From: JBGCDD01 sp045105075 | GTDB lineage: Bacteria; Pseudomonadota; Alphaproteobacteria; Rhodobacterales; Rhodobacteraceae | Assembly (NCBI GenBank): GCA_045105075.1 | Contig: JBGCDD010000123.1 | Coordinates: forward strand, 1 to 7,395 | Length of the DNA: 7,395 bases | Reading direction: 5' to 3' | Shown: positions 1-6,478 of the stretch, piece by piece | Layout of the letters: each line of letters starts with the position of its first letter | Numbering within the stretch: the stretch's first letter is position 1 | The notes under the pieces: model-generated | The model's input: the letters and a program-made list of their open reading frames with translations, nothing else | Database searches by the model: none | Told to the model about the DNA's origin: nothing | Translations under genes and position numbers: made by a program

Positions 1-505
1 GCTCGAGGCTCAGTTGGTTTGTCAGCCCCACCAACGCGTGTTTTGCGGCCGTATAAGCGTGGAGTCCTGACAGGCTGGGGCGCAGGCCCGCGCCCGAGCT
101 GATGGCTACACTCCGACCATAACCCTTTGTTTTCATTCCCCCAACCAGCGCTTGGGTCAGATAACGCGTGGCATCGACATTGATGGCAAAGATGGCCCGC
201 CAGGCGGCGGGGTCCACGTCTTCCAGCGGCGTGCCAGTCTGGCCCCGAACGCCACCTGCTGCATTGACCAGAATATCAGGCGCGCCGTGATTTGTGCGCA
301 GCTGCGCGACCATTTCTTGCACCGCGTCGGGATCACCCAGATCGGCGGCGATTGCTGGCAAGCCAAGATTTTCGGAGGCGTTCTGCAAGGCCTCACCGGG
401 CAAATCCGTCACGACAACCTGTGCGCCATCGCCCGCCAAACGGGCCGCAATTGCGGCACCGATGCCGCCCACAACCCCGGTCACCAAAGCCGTGCGCCGG
501 GTCAC
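1..505 (-). CDS. Short-chain dehydrogenase/reductase (SDR), C-terminus outside the window
   Basis: This is the N-terminal 168 residues of a classical SDR, a cytosolic NAD(P)-dependent alcohol/ketone oxidoreductase. Seen directly: the Rossmann glycine motif TGVVGGIG at residues 9-16, Asp34 at the end of the second beta strand (in the family an acidic residue here usually means NAD(H) preference), NAAG at 81-84, the active-site Asn109, the Ser136-Ser137 pair and the catalytic YTAAK motif (Tyr151, Lys155). The frame is open to the left edge, so roughly the last 80-100 residues of a typical 250-residue SDR are missing. The GTG start is chosen because it overlaps the upstream gene's TGA (GTGA, 4 bases), lies just before the first beta strand, and has AAGG seven bases upstream. 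It is the last visible gene of the leftward operon. The substrate is unknown; it may oxidise or reduce an intermediate made by the neighbouring hydrolase or reductase. Confidence 0.93.
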   Translation of the reverse strand, partial: MTRRTALVTGVVGGIGAAIAARLAGDGAQVVVTDLPGEALQNASENLGLPAIAADLGDPDAVQEMVAQLRTNHGAPDILVNAAGGVRGQTGTPLEDVDPAAWRAIFAINVDATRYLTQALVGGMKTKGYGRSVAISSGAGLRPSLSGLHAYTAAKHALVGLTNQLSLE

Positions 506-1521
506 GCCAGCACCTTGGTCAATTCGTGAAACGTGTCGCTGGACATATCGCGCCGCCCCTCTTCGATGTCGTGGATCAGCGCAACGAGGCGGTTCAAAAG
601 CGGCGCGTCAATGCCATGACTGGCGGCAATTTCAGCGACGGCGCCCACCTGCGGATCCACTTCGGTCTTGCGTTTGCGCACCGCCAGATCGCGGTAAATG
701 CCAGTGTGGGTTTTGGCGGTTTTTGAATTGAACTCAGCCAGGTCCGCCAAGCTTTGCAAGGCGGCGGCGTCGCTGGCGCCGGGCATAAAGGCGGCAGGTT
801 CAAAACCGTTGAACGGCTTGGGGTCGACCCCTTCGGCCACTGCGGTCTGCATCACTTCGCGCGCCAAACCCATCAGAGCGGGACCGCGTTTGGGATCAGC
901 AAAGTTTGCGGTCATGCTGTCGCGGGTCAAAGCGGTGGCAAAAAGCATCGCGCCATAGCCCATCTTGCCCCAGAGATAAGCCCAGATGTCGGGCGTCAGA
1001 ACCGCATTTGGCTCAAAGATCTGCAGCAATTCAAACATCTCGCGGGTGCGCGCGCGGCTGGAGCCGTCAATCTCGCCAACCACAACCGCGCCGCGATTGC
1101 CGAACAGAATGCGCCCCGGTTCGATCCAATCGGCACCGTAATTCACAAAAGCGCCCATGGTCCTGTCGGGCCCAACGTGGCGCGCAATGTCGCGTTCGTT
1201 CAGCCCGTTCTGCGCTGACAACACGAACCCGTCCGGCGCAAGATGTGGCTCTAACTGGGCGAGCGCGGTGCGCGTTGCCTGCGCTTTCACCGCCAGAACG
1301 ATGCGACTGTAGCGCCCGCTCAGCTGATCTGGTGTGACGCAGGGCACAACCTGCGTAAATTCCTCGACCGGTCCTTCGATTGTCAAACCGGTGGTGGCGC
1401 AAGCGGTGGCGTGATCGGCGACGATATCCACCATCAACACGTCGATGCCAGCGCGCGCCCAATAAGCGCCCAGGATCCCGCCGATGGCGCCGGCGCCCCA
1501 GATCAGAACCGGTTCAGCCAT
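502..1521 (-). CDS. Ketopantoate reductase (ApbA/PanE)-family oxidoreductase, probably not a true PanE
   Basis: A cytosolic NAD(P)H-dependent oxidoreductase of 339 residues. Seen directly: an N-terminal Rossmann motif GAGAIGG (9-15), VKAQ with Lys79, QNGL with Asn105, the helical-domain motif WGKM with Lys186 at the position of the catalytic lysine, and a C-terminal KTEVD motif (Glu287, Asp289) matching the family's TEID. By eye the segment before it reads THTGIYRD where E. coli PanE has SSMLQD, so the pantoate-contacting serine seems replaced by Gly274. The protein is also longer than the roughly 300 residues of E. coli PanE. ATG at 1521 is preferred over a TTG at 1545 because it sits right before the nucleotide-binding strand. 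It overlaps the upstream creatininase-family gene by 8 bases and has no clear Shine-Dalgarno, suggesting translational coupling. Operon context argues for a catabolic 2-oxo/2-hydroxy acid or related substrate rather than pantothenate synthesis. Confidence 0.9.
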   Translation of the reverse strand: MAEPVLIWGAGAIGGILGAYWARAGIDVLMVDIVADHATACATTGLTIEGPVEEFTQVVPCVTPDQLSGRYSRIVLAVKAQATRTALAQLEPHLAPDGFVLSAQNGLNERDIARHVGPDRTMGAFVNYGADWIEPGRILFGNRGAVVVGEIDGSSRARTREMFELLQIFEPNAVLTPDIWAYLWGKMGYGAMLFATALTRDSMTANFADPKRGPALMGLAREVMQTAVAEGVDPKPFNGFEPAAFMPGASDAAALQSLADLAEFNSKTAKTHTGIYRDLAVRKRKTEVDPQVGAVAEIAASHGIDAPLLNRLVALIHDIEEGRRDMSSDTFHELTKVLA

Positions 1522-2230
1522 CTTGCAGCGCGGCCCACGGCCCAATCAGCGCGGCGCGGGTTTCGGCCACACCCACATCCCAGATGGCTTGCATCTCGGC
1601 GTCGGGTCGCTGCCATGGGCCACCAAACGACCCATCGCCCAAAATCTGACGCACCTGATTGGGCGGGCAGGCCTTCATCATCGCCATATCCACACTGGGT
1701 TTTTCGCCCTCTGGCGCGGTGACATGGGCCAGCCGGGTCCAGGGAAAATTCTCCATCCAGTTGGCATGCGATCCCGAAGTGTCGATCGATTGGATTTTGG
1801 CCCAGGTTGCCGGCGCATTCCACCAATTGTGAAATTTGATCGAGCAATCCGGGTGGTCGACCATCAGCTCTTGGGCCAAAGCGCCGACCGGGTTGTTGCC
1901 ACCATGGCCGTTGACGATCAGGATCTGGCGAAACCCGGAGCGGCGCACCGAGGCCACAACATCGCGCAACACCGCCATCAGCGTTTCAACTTGCAGGGAA
2001 ATGGTGCCGGGATAGGCAGTGAAATAGGGCGCAAGACCGTAGGGCATGACCGGGAACACCGGTATGTCCAGCGGTTCGGCAGCGTCCACGGCGACCTTTT
2101 CGGCCAGGATCATATCGACGCACAGCGACAGTTGCGCATGCTGCTCGGTCGAGCCTATGGGCAGAATGCAGCGCGGATCACGTGCGGCTGCGGCCTCGAC
2201 GTCTTGCCAGTTCATGTTGGCTATCTTCAT
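1514..2230 (-). CDS. Creatininase-family metal-dependent amidohydrolase
   Basis: A 238-residue protein of the creatininase/MftE/FAPy-deformylase superfamily, cytosolic hydrolases with a divalent-metal centre that cleave cyclic amides, formamides or peptide bonds. Seen directly: LPIGSTEQH (23-31) with probable ligands Glu29 and His31, Asp39, the signature NGHGGN (107-112) with His109, and a C-terminal SHANWMEN (154-161) with His155 and Glu160 in place of the family's HAGxxETS. The first motif is EQHAQLSLCVD, one residue shorter than the common EQHGPHLPLxTD and lacking its second His, which points to a distinct subfamily. The ATG overlaps the regulator's stop (ATGA) and is preceded by AAAGGGAAG (2236-2244), a good ribosome-binding site. 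It is the second gene of the leftward operon and likely performs the key hydrolytic step on the compound imported by the divergent ABC system. The substrate is not inferable; creatinine itself is not supported. Confidence 0.92.
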   Translation of the reverse strand: MKIANMNWQDVEAAAARDPRCILPIGSTEQHAQLSLCVDMILAEKVAVDAAEPLDIPVFPVMPYGLAPYFTAYPGTISLQVETLMAVLRDVVASVRRSGFRQILIVNGHGGNNPVGALAQELMVDHPDCSIKFHNWWNAPATWAKIQSIDTSGSHANWMENFPWTRLAHVTAPEGEKPSVDMAMMKACPPNQVRQILGDGSFGGPWQRPDAEMQAIWDVGVAETRAALIGPWAALQDG

Positions 2231-2805
2231 TGCGTCTTCCCTTTACCGCGTGTTGTCGCCTGGATCATGGCATCGGTTGGCATTTCATCGGCCCAGTCCT
2301 CGGCCCCCATCACAACTTTGGACATCAATTCAAACAGCATCTGGCGTTCGCCATCCGACAGCGCCTTGAGCATGCGTTTTTCCTGCGCTTCAAAAGCGGG
2401 GCGGGTTTCATTGAACAACGCCCAGCCCTTTTGTGACAGATGCAGCGCCTGTTTGCGCCCCCCACCGGGCGCTTTGGCGCGCGCATCGATCAGACCCATC
2501 AGCTCAAGCCGTTTGATCGCCCGGCTGAGTGTGTTTTTGGGAAACCCCGACGTGCGTGAAATGTCCCGCGCGCTGCCACCATCGGCCAGCGCCAGTGAAT
2601 AGAGCACCACATATTCCGGCCGCTTGAGCCCGTAACTGTCCTGCACCCAGGTATAAAGCGGGCCATTATAGAGCAACGCCAGATAGTTGATCCGAAACGT
2701 GAACGGGCAGGGGTTGTCCCAAAGCTTGGCGGTCAGCATGTCCGGCGCCTGGTTCTTGTCGGGAATGCTGAAGTCTTGGGCAATCGTTATCTGCGGATCT
2801 GACAT
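2227..2805 (-). CDS. MarR-family winged-helix transcriptional regulator
   Basis: A 192-residue MarR-type protein, expected to act as a dimer on palindromic DNA and to be released by a small aromatic or metabolite ligand. Seen directly: an N-terminal helical region with PFTFRINYLALLYNGPLY (33-51), the winged-helix core from RPEYVVLYSLA (62-72) through ARDISRTSGFPKNTLSRAIKRLE (79-101, helix-turn-helix), the wing with the basic turn ARAKAPGGGRKQ (108-119), and a long C-terminal dimerisation helix rich in charge (about 138-170). The ATG at 2805 is preferred because AAAGGA lies 11 bases upstream. An in-frame ATG at 2877 would add 24 residues not typical of the family and has no ribosome-binding site. 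It is first in the leftward operon and overlaps the next gene by ATGA, so it should be co-transcribed with the enzymes it probably controls, with autoregulation and control of the divergent transporter through the 2806-2968 region. Confidence 0.93.
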   Translation of the reverse strand: MSDPQITIAQDFSIPDKNQAPDMLTAKLWDNPCPFTFRINYLALLYNGPLYTWVQDSYGLKRPEYVVLYSLALADGGSARDISRTSGFPKNTLSRAIKRLELMGLIDARAKAPGGGRKQALHLSQKGWALFNETRPAFEAQEKRMLKALSDGERQMLFELMSKVVMGAEDWADEMPTDAMIQATTRGKGKTQ

Positions 2806-2816
2806 ATTCCGAACGA

Positions 2817-2822
2817 TCCTTT
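2817..2822 (-). promoter_or_regulatory. Shine-Dalgarno of the MarR gene
   Basis: On the minus strand this reads AAAGGA, 11 bases before the ATG at 2805. The spacing is a little long, but no comparable site precedes the alternative ATG at 2877, so it decides the start. Confidence 0.5.
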
Positions 2823-2836
2823 GGTCGACAGGGATG

Positions 2837-2852
2837 AGTTCCAAAATGAACT
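2837..2852. promoter_or_regulatory. Candidate MarR operator 1 (16-bp imperfect palindrome)
   Basis: The sequence AGTTCCAAAATGAACT is an imperfect inverted repeat: arms AGTTCC and TGAACT match at five of six positions around a 4-bp A-rich centre. A near copy lies at 2890-2905. If the leftward promoter at 2861-2890 is real, this site covers roughly +3 to +18 of the MarR transcript, and it touches the possible -35 of the rightward promoter. That is a classical arrangement for repression of divergent genes by a MarR dimer. Binding by this MarR protein is inferred. Confidence 0.55.
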
Positions 2853-2880
2853 TGACTGGGATAATATCTCGCCACATTGT
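2852..2880 (+). promoter_or_regulatory. Possible rightward promoter for the ABC transporter operon
   Basis: TTGACT (2852-2857) is a good -35 match, 17 bases before CATTGT (2875-2880), a weak -10 (three of six consensus positions). The predicted start would be near 2887, giving an untranslated leader of about 80 bases. The -10 is poor, so the promoter may lie elsewhere or need an activator. Operator candidates 1 and 2 would touch the -35 and the start site respectively. Confidence 0.25.
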
Positions 2881-2890
2881 GAATTTGCAA
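2861..2890 (-). promoter_or_regulatory. Candidate leftward sigma-70 promoter for the MarR-enzyme operon
   Basis: On the minus strand TTGCAA (2890-2885) serves as -35, followed by an 18-bp spacer and TATTAT (2866-2861), which matches the -10 consensus at five of six positions. The predicted start is near 2854, leaving an untranslated leader of about 49 bases before the ATG at 2805. Candidate operators flank it: operator 2 abuts the -35 and operator 1 covers the start of transcription. Confidence 0.5.
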
Positions 2891-2905
2891 GTTCCAAATG
2901 GGACT
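2890..2905. promoter_or_regulatory. Candidate MarR operator 2 (16-bp imperfect palindrome)
   Basis: The sequence AGTTCCAAATGGGACT has arms AGTTCC and GGGACT matching at five of six positions, and shares its first nine bases with operator 1. It is nested within a wider dyad with perfect 6-bp arms TTTGCA (2884-2889) and TGCAAA (2905-2910), offset by half a base from the inner one. Its centre is 53 bp from that of operator 1, so both would lie on the same face of the helix. It adjoins the -35 of the leftward promoter. Confidence 0.55.
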
Positions 2906-2927
2906 GCAAAGGAATGAGAACGAACCG

Positions 2928-2972
2928 ATGAGGGTTGCTGTCTCCTCCATCAACGGGAAGGTAAAATCATGA
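2928..2972 (+). other. Possible 14-codon leader reading frame coupled to the binding-protein gene
   Basis: An ATG at 2928 opens a frame encoding MRVAVSSINGKVKS whose TGA (2970-2972) overlaps the binding-protein ATG (2969-2971) as ATGA, the same overlap type used elsewhere in these operons. The nearest purine-rich ribosome site, AAAGGA at 2908-2913, is 14 bases away, which is long. The binding-protein gene has its own strong site at 2955-2961, so coupling is not required. The frame may be chance. Confidence 0.2.
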
Positions 2973-4555
2973 CGTACCGGAAGTTTCTAATGCCTCTGGC
3001 GGTGACGCTGGGCCTGACTGCGGCGGGGGCTGCCTCGGCGGACACGCTGACAATGGGTGTGCGCGGTGGACCTGAATCCATGGATCCGCATTTCTCGGCG
3101 CTTGGCCCCCACGCGGAAGCCGCCAAGCATATTTTTGACACGCTGGTCTGGTCCGGCACCGATCTGCAGATTGAAGCCGGACTGGCGGAAAGCTGGGCGC
3201 CGGTGGATGAAGACACCTGGGAGTTCAAGCTGCGTCAGGGCGTGAAATTTCACGACGGATCCGATTTTGACGCCGAGGATGTGAAATTCTCGATCGAGCG
3301 GATCCCCGTTGTGACCGGCCCGACCACCACCGCGATTTATGTGCGCCGTGTGGCGGGTGTTGATATTGTCGATGATCATACGGTTCACATTCACACCGAT
3401 GGGCAGGCGGCGACGCTGCCCAATGATTTCATCCGCTTGTTCATTGTCTCGTCCGAGGCCGCGGCGGATTACTCGACACCGGAAACTGCTGCTGGCGGCT
3501 TCAATTCGGGCGCGGCCACCATCGGCACCGGCCCTTACAAGTTCGTCAGCTGGGAGCCGAAGGGCGATCTGGTGTTGGCGCGCAACGACGATTATTGGCG
3601 CGGCATGGGCGCGTGGGAAACCGTGATCCGCAAGGAAATCCCCAACGACAGCTCGCGTTTGGCGGCGTTGAAAGCGGGACAGGTTGATGTGATCAACTAT
3701 GTGTCGTCGGTCGATTATCTGGCGCTCGAGCGGGATTCGGCGATTGATGCGATCAAGGGCGACAGTGTCTATATCATGAACCTGCAACTGGATCAGCGCG
3801 AAGACACGCCGCTGGTGCGCGCGATTGACGGCTCTGATCTGGACGAAAACCCGTTCCGGGATCTCAAGGTGCGTCAGGCCGTTGACCACGCGATTGATCG
3901 CCAAACCATGGTCGATATTGTGCTCGAAGGGCTGGGCAAACCGGCCAACCAGATGATGCCTCCGGGCTTTTTCGGCTCTAGCGAAGGCATCGCGATGCCG
4001 GCCTATGATCCGGCTAAGGCCAAAGCGCTTTTGGCTGAGGCGGGGTATGCTGACGGGTTCGAGGTTGATCTCTATTGCACCGCCGACCGCCTGCCCGGTG
4101 ACGGCGCGATTTGCCAGGGTTTGGGTCAGATGCTGACGCAAGTGGGGATCAAAACCAACGTCAACGCGATCTCGAAAACGGTGTATTTCCCGGCTCAGGC
4201 CCGGCTGGAATATTCCATGTTCATGAACGGCTGGGGCACCTTGACCGGCGAGGCGTCGTATACGCTGGGCGGCTTGGCCCATTCCAACAACCCCGAAGTC
4301 AAACTGGGCGCCTACAACCGCATCGAATACAAGAACGACGATGTGGACATGCTGCTGCAAACCGGCGCCCGGATGATGGACCCTGACGAGCGTCGCGCGA
4401 CCTATGAACAGGCGATGGAAAAGGTGATGGCGGACAAGGCCTATATCTCACTGGTGCAGCTGCAGACGGTTTGGGGCGCAAAGGCGGGCATGCTGGAATT
4501 CGCGCCGCTCTTTGACGAAGACACACTGGCGTTCTTCATCTCTCCCGCTTCCTGA
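2969..4555 (+). CDS. ABC transporter periplasmic substrate-binding protein, family 5 (Dpp/Opp type)
   Basis: A 528-residue family-5 solute-binding protein that captures its ligand in the periplasm and delivers it to the permeases encoded downstream. Seen directly: a Sec signal peptide with basic start (MTYRK), hydrophobic core and a probable cleavage after ASA at residue 24; no lipobox cysteine, so it should be soluble. Family hallmarks follow: TLTMGVRGGPESMDPH (26-41), GLAESWAPVDEDTWEFKLRQG and VKFHDGSDFDAEDVKFSIER in the next hundred residues, a GTGPYKFVSWEP block about residue 190, the LKVRQAVDHAIDR block near residue 305, and a long C-terminal lobe with MFMNGWGTLTGEAS. Length fits the family. 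GGGAAGG (2955-2961) lies seven bases before the ATG. It is first in the rightward operon and is followed by a hairpin that probably keeps its expression above that of the membrane parts. Ligand class (peptide, amide, opine, nickel) cannot be told from sequence alone. Confidence 0.95.
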   Translation: MTYRKFLMPLAVTLGLTAAGAASADTLTMGVRGGPESMDPHFSALGPHAEAAKHIFDTLVWSGTDLQIEAGLAESWAPVDEDTWEFKLRQGVKFHDGSDFDAEDVKFSIERIPVVTGPTTTAIYVRRVAGVDIVDDHTVHIHTDGQAATLPNDFIRLFIVSSEAAADYSTPETAAGGFNSGAATIGTGPYKFVSWEPKGDLVLARNDDYWRGMGAWETVIRKEIPNDSSRLAALKAGQVDVINYVSSVDYLALERDSAIDAIKGDSVYIMNLQLDQREDTPLVRAIDGSDLDENPFRDLKVRQAVDHAIDRQTMVDIVLEGLGKPANQMMPPGFFGSSEGIAMPAYDPAKAKALLAEAGYADGFEVDLYCTADRLPGDGAICQGLGQMLTQVGIKTNVNAISKTVYFPAQARLEYSMFMNGWGTLTGEASYTLGGLAHSNNPEVKLGAYNRIEYKNDDVDMLLQTGARMMDPDERRATYEQAMEKVMADKAYISLVQLQTVWGAKAGMLEFAPLFDEDTLAFFISPAS

Positions 4556-4572
4556 ACTTGCGACATGACATG

Positions 4573-4602
4573 AGGCCTGGCGACCATTTCGTCGCCCGGC
4601 CT
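4573..4602 (+). terminator. Intercistronic hairpin after the binding-protein gene
   Basis: AGGCCTGGCGAC (4573-4584) pairs with GTCGCCCGGCCT (4591-4602) to give a 12-bp GC-rich stem with one mismatch and a 6-base loop CATTTC; a G-U pair at 4572/4603 could extend it. Only three T residues follow the stem apex side (4602-4604), so it is a weak terminator at best. In binding-protein-dependent ABC operons such hairpins commonly give partial termination or protect the upstream message from 3' exonucleases, and that role is inferred here. Confidence 0.72.
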
Positions 4603-4613
4603 TTGACTTGCCT

Positions 4614-4620
4614 GAGGGGG
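4614..4620 (+). promoter_or_regulatory. Shine-Dalgarno fixing the start of the first permease
   Basis: GAGGGGG lies five bases before the ATG at 4626. It overlaps the region just after an in-frame TTG at 4608 and therefore supports ATG 4626 as the true start. Confidence 0.65.
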
Positions 4621-4625
4621 CGCTG

Positions 4626-5600
4626 ATGCTCGGTTTCATCATCCAACGCTTTCTTCAGGCCGTCGTGGTGATGGCGGTGATGTCGGTCATCGTGTTTTGT
4701 GGCGTCTACGCCATCGGCAACCCGATCGACATCGTGATCCCGCCCGAAGCCACACAAGAGATCCGCGCCGAAGCCATTCGCCGGCTGGGTCTGGACCGTC
4801 CGCTGTACGAGCAATACTTCATCTTTATGACCAACCTGTTGCAAGGCGATCTTGGCCGGTCGTTTGTCTATAACATTCCAGTGCTGGAACTGATTGGCGG
4901 CCGCTTGCCCGCCACGCTGGAACTGGTGCTGATTTCAGTGATCTCCGCCACGGTTTTGGGCGTCAGCCTTGGCATTTACGCAGGCTACCGACCGGACAGC
5001 TGGATTTCCAAGACGATTATGGCGATTTCTGTGCTGGGGTTTTCGGTGCCGTCGTTCTGGGTCGGACTGATCCTAATTCTGTTCTTTGCGGTCAATCTGG
5101 GCTGGCTGCCCGCCGGGGGGCGTGGTGACACGGTCGAAATTTGGGGCGTGGCTTGGTCGTTCCCGACGCTGAATGGCTTGTCGCATATCGTGTTGCCTGC
5201 GGTTAATCTGGCGCTGTTCAAATTGGCGATGATGATCCGTCTGGCGCGCGCTGGTACGCGCGAGATCATGCTGACTGATACCATCAAATTCGCCCGCGCC
5301 GCCGGCCTGTCCGAGGGGACGATTCTGCGCCGCCATCTGCTGAAACTGATCTCGATCCCGATCATCACCGTCTTTGGCCTCGAACTGGGTTCAACGCTGG
5401 CCTTCGCCGTGGTGACCGAGACGATTTTCTCTTGGCCCGGTGTTGGCAAACTGATCATCGACAGCATTGGTGTGCTGGATCGCCCGGTGATGGTGGCCTA
5501 TCTGATCCTTGTGGCCTTCTTGTTTGTCACCATCAATTTTGTGATCGATCTGGTCTTTGCGATCATCGATCCGCGTCTGCGCCAAGGGGCAACGGCATGA
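4626..5600 (+). CDS. ABC transporter inner-membrane permease, DppB/OppB type
   Basis: A 324-residue integral membrane permease, one half of the transmembrane channel of the importer. Seen directly: the N-terminal MLGFIIQRFLQAVVVM typical of DppB proteins, about six hydrophobic segments (near residues 8-30, 96-120, 133-157, 187-205, 246-268 and 288-314), the family sequence GLDRPLYEQY (55-64) and LLQGDLGRSF (71-80) in the first periplasmic loop, GFSVPSFWVGL (138-148), and the cytoplasmic coupling (EAA) loop around FARAAGLSEGTILRRHLL (222-239), then FSWPGVGKL (268-276) and the conserved end IDPRLRQG. ATG 4626 is chosen on its Shine-Dalgarno site. The gene follows the hairpin and overlaps the next permease by ATGA, so the two permeases are probably made at equal levels and form a heterodimer. 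Confidence 0.96.
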   Translation: MLGFIIQRFLQAVVVMAVMSVIVFCGVYAIGNPIDIVIPPEATQEIRAEAIRRLGLDRPLYEQYFIFMTNLLQGDLGRSFVYNIPVLELIGGRLPATLELVLISVISATVLGVSLGIYAGYRPDSWISKTIMAISVLGFSVPSFWVGLILILFFAVNLGWLPAGGRGDTVEIWGVAWSFPTLNGLSHIVLPAVNLALFKLAMMIRLARAGTREIMLTDTIKFARAAGLSEGTILRRHLLKLISIPIITVFGLELGSTLAFAVVTETIFSWPGVGKLIIDSIGVLDRPVMVAYLILVAFLFVTINFVIDLVFAIIDPRLRQGATA

Positions 5601-6478
5601 GCAATACCAGCACGCCGCTGCGCCGGTTTTGGGCCGAGTTTCGCGAAAACAAGGTGGCGGTTGTCGCGCTGGCGGTGGTGGTCGTGATGATCCTGCTTGC
5701 GGTTTTTGCCTCGCTGGTGTCGCCGCAAAACCCCTATGATCTGGCCAATCTGTCGCTGATGGACAGCCGCAGGCCGCCCGGGTTTGTCGGCTCTGGCGGA
5801 TACACCCATGTGCTGGGCACCGATCCGCAGGGCCGCGATTTGCTGTCAGCGATCTTTTATGGGCTGCGCATTTCACTGCAGATCGGGTTGGCGGCGGGCT
5901 TTGTGTCGCTGACCATTGGCACGACTTTGGGGATTCTTGCAGCCTATCTTGGCGGTCGTGTCGAGGCGCTGATCATGCGTTTGGTTGACTTGCAACTGTC
6001 GTTTCCGGCGATCTTGCTGGCGCTGGTGATTGTCGCGCTGTTGGGGCAGGGCAAGGCACAGCTGATCGGCGCGCTGGTGGCCGCGCAGTACGCCTATTTT
6101 GCGCGCACGGCCTATGGCGCGGCCAAGGCCGAACGTGGCAAAGATTACATCGAGGCCGCGCTGGCCATTCCGCTCAGCGCGCGGCTGGTGGTGATGCGCC
6201 ATCTGTTGCCCAATTGCACGCCGCCGCTGATCGTTGTGGCCACGGTGCAGATCGCCAATTCGATTTCGCTTGAGGCGACGCTCAGTTTTCTTGGCTTGGG
6301 TCTGCCGGTCACCGAACCGTCACTGGGCATGCTGATTTCCAACGGTTTTCCCTATATGATGAGCGGGCGCTACTGGATTTCCGTCTATCCCGGCATCGCC
6401 TTGATTGTGCTGATTGTGGCGATCAATCTGGTCGGCGATCAGGTGCGCGATCAGTTCAACCCAAGGCTGCGCAAATGA
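5597..6478 (+). CDS. ABC transporter inner-membrane permease, DppC/OppC type
   Basis: A 293-residue permease that pairs with the DppB-type protein. Seen directly: an N-terminal cytoplasmic segment STPLRRFWAEFRENKVAVVAL leading into the first membrane helix (about 19-41), the diagnostic DppC motif HVLGTDPQGRDLLS (71-84), a helix bundle, the QLSFPAILLAL segment (133-143), the coupling loop YIEAALAIPLSARLVVMRHLLPN (184-206) and the family end block with LGLGLPVTEPSLGMLI (232-247), finishing in DQVRDQFNPRLRK. ATG 5597 overlaps the previous gene's stop (ATGA) and has AAGGGG seven bases upstream at 5584-5589; the same frame is open further upstream but that stretch lies inside the previous gene and is not protein-like. 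The stop overlaps the ATPase start by ATGA. Confidence 0.96.
   Translation: MSNTSTPLRRFWAEFRENKVAVVALAVVVVMILLAVFASLVSPQNPYDLANLSLMDSRRPPGFVGSGGYTHVLGTDPQGRDLLSAIFYGLRISLQIGLAAGFVSLTIGTTLGILAAYLGGRVEALIMRLVDLQLSFPAILLALVIVALLGQGKAQLIGALVAAQYAYFARTAYGAAKAERGKDYIEAALAIPLSARLVVMRHLLPNCTPPLIVVATVQIANSISLEATLSFLGLGLPVTEPSLGMLISNGFPYMMSGRYWISVYPGIALIVLIVAINLVGDQVRDQFNPRLRK

Noticed and set aside
829..840. Perfect palindrome around a GTCGAC core
   Set aside because: It lies inside the PanE-like coding region and is a single copy, so it is best explained as chance in GC-rich coding sequence.
1484..2602. Plus-strand open frame of 372 residues across the creatininase and MarR genes
   Set aside because: It spans two well-supported minus-strand genes and has no domain or ribosome site; it is a GC-rich shadow.
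2806..2877. 24-residue N-terminal extension of the MarR protein from an ATG at 2877
   Set aside because: No ribosome site precedes it, it would run through the candidate operator and predicted start of transcription, and the extension is not typical of MarR proteins.
2987..4360. Long minus-strand open frame of 457 residues
   Set aside because: It is the antisense shadow of the solute-binding protein gene. Its product is rich in Arg, His and Gln with no recognisable domain, as expected for the complement of a GC-rich gene.
5432..5596. N-terminal extension of the DppC-type permease frame
   Set aside because: The open frame extends upstream inside the DppB-type gene, but the extension is not permease-like, and the ATG at 5597 has both a Shine-Dalgarno and an ATGA overlap.
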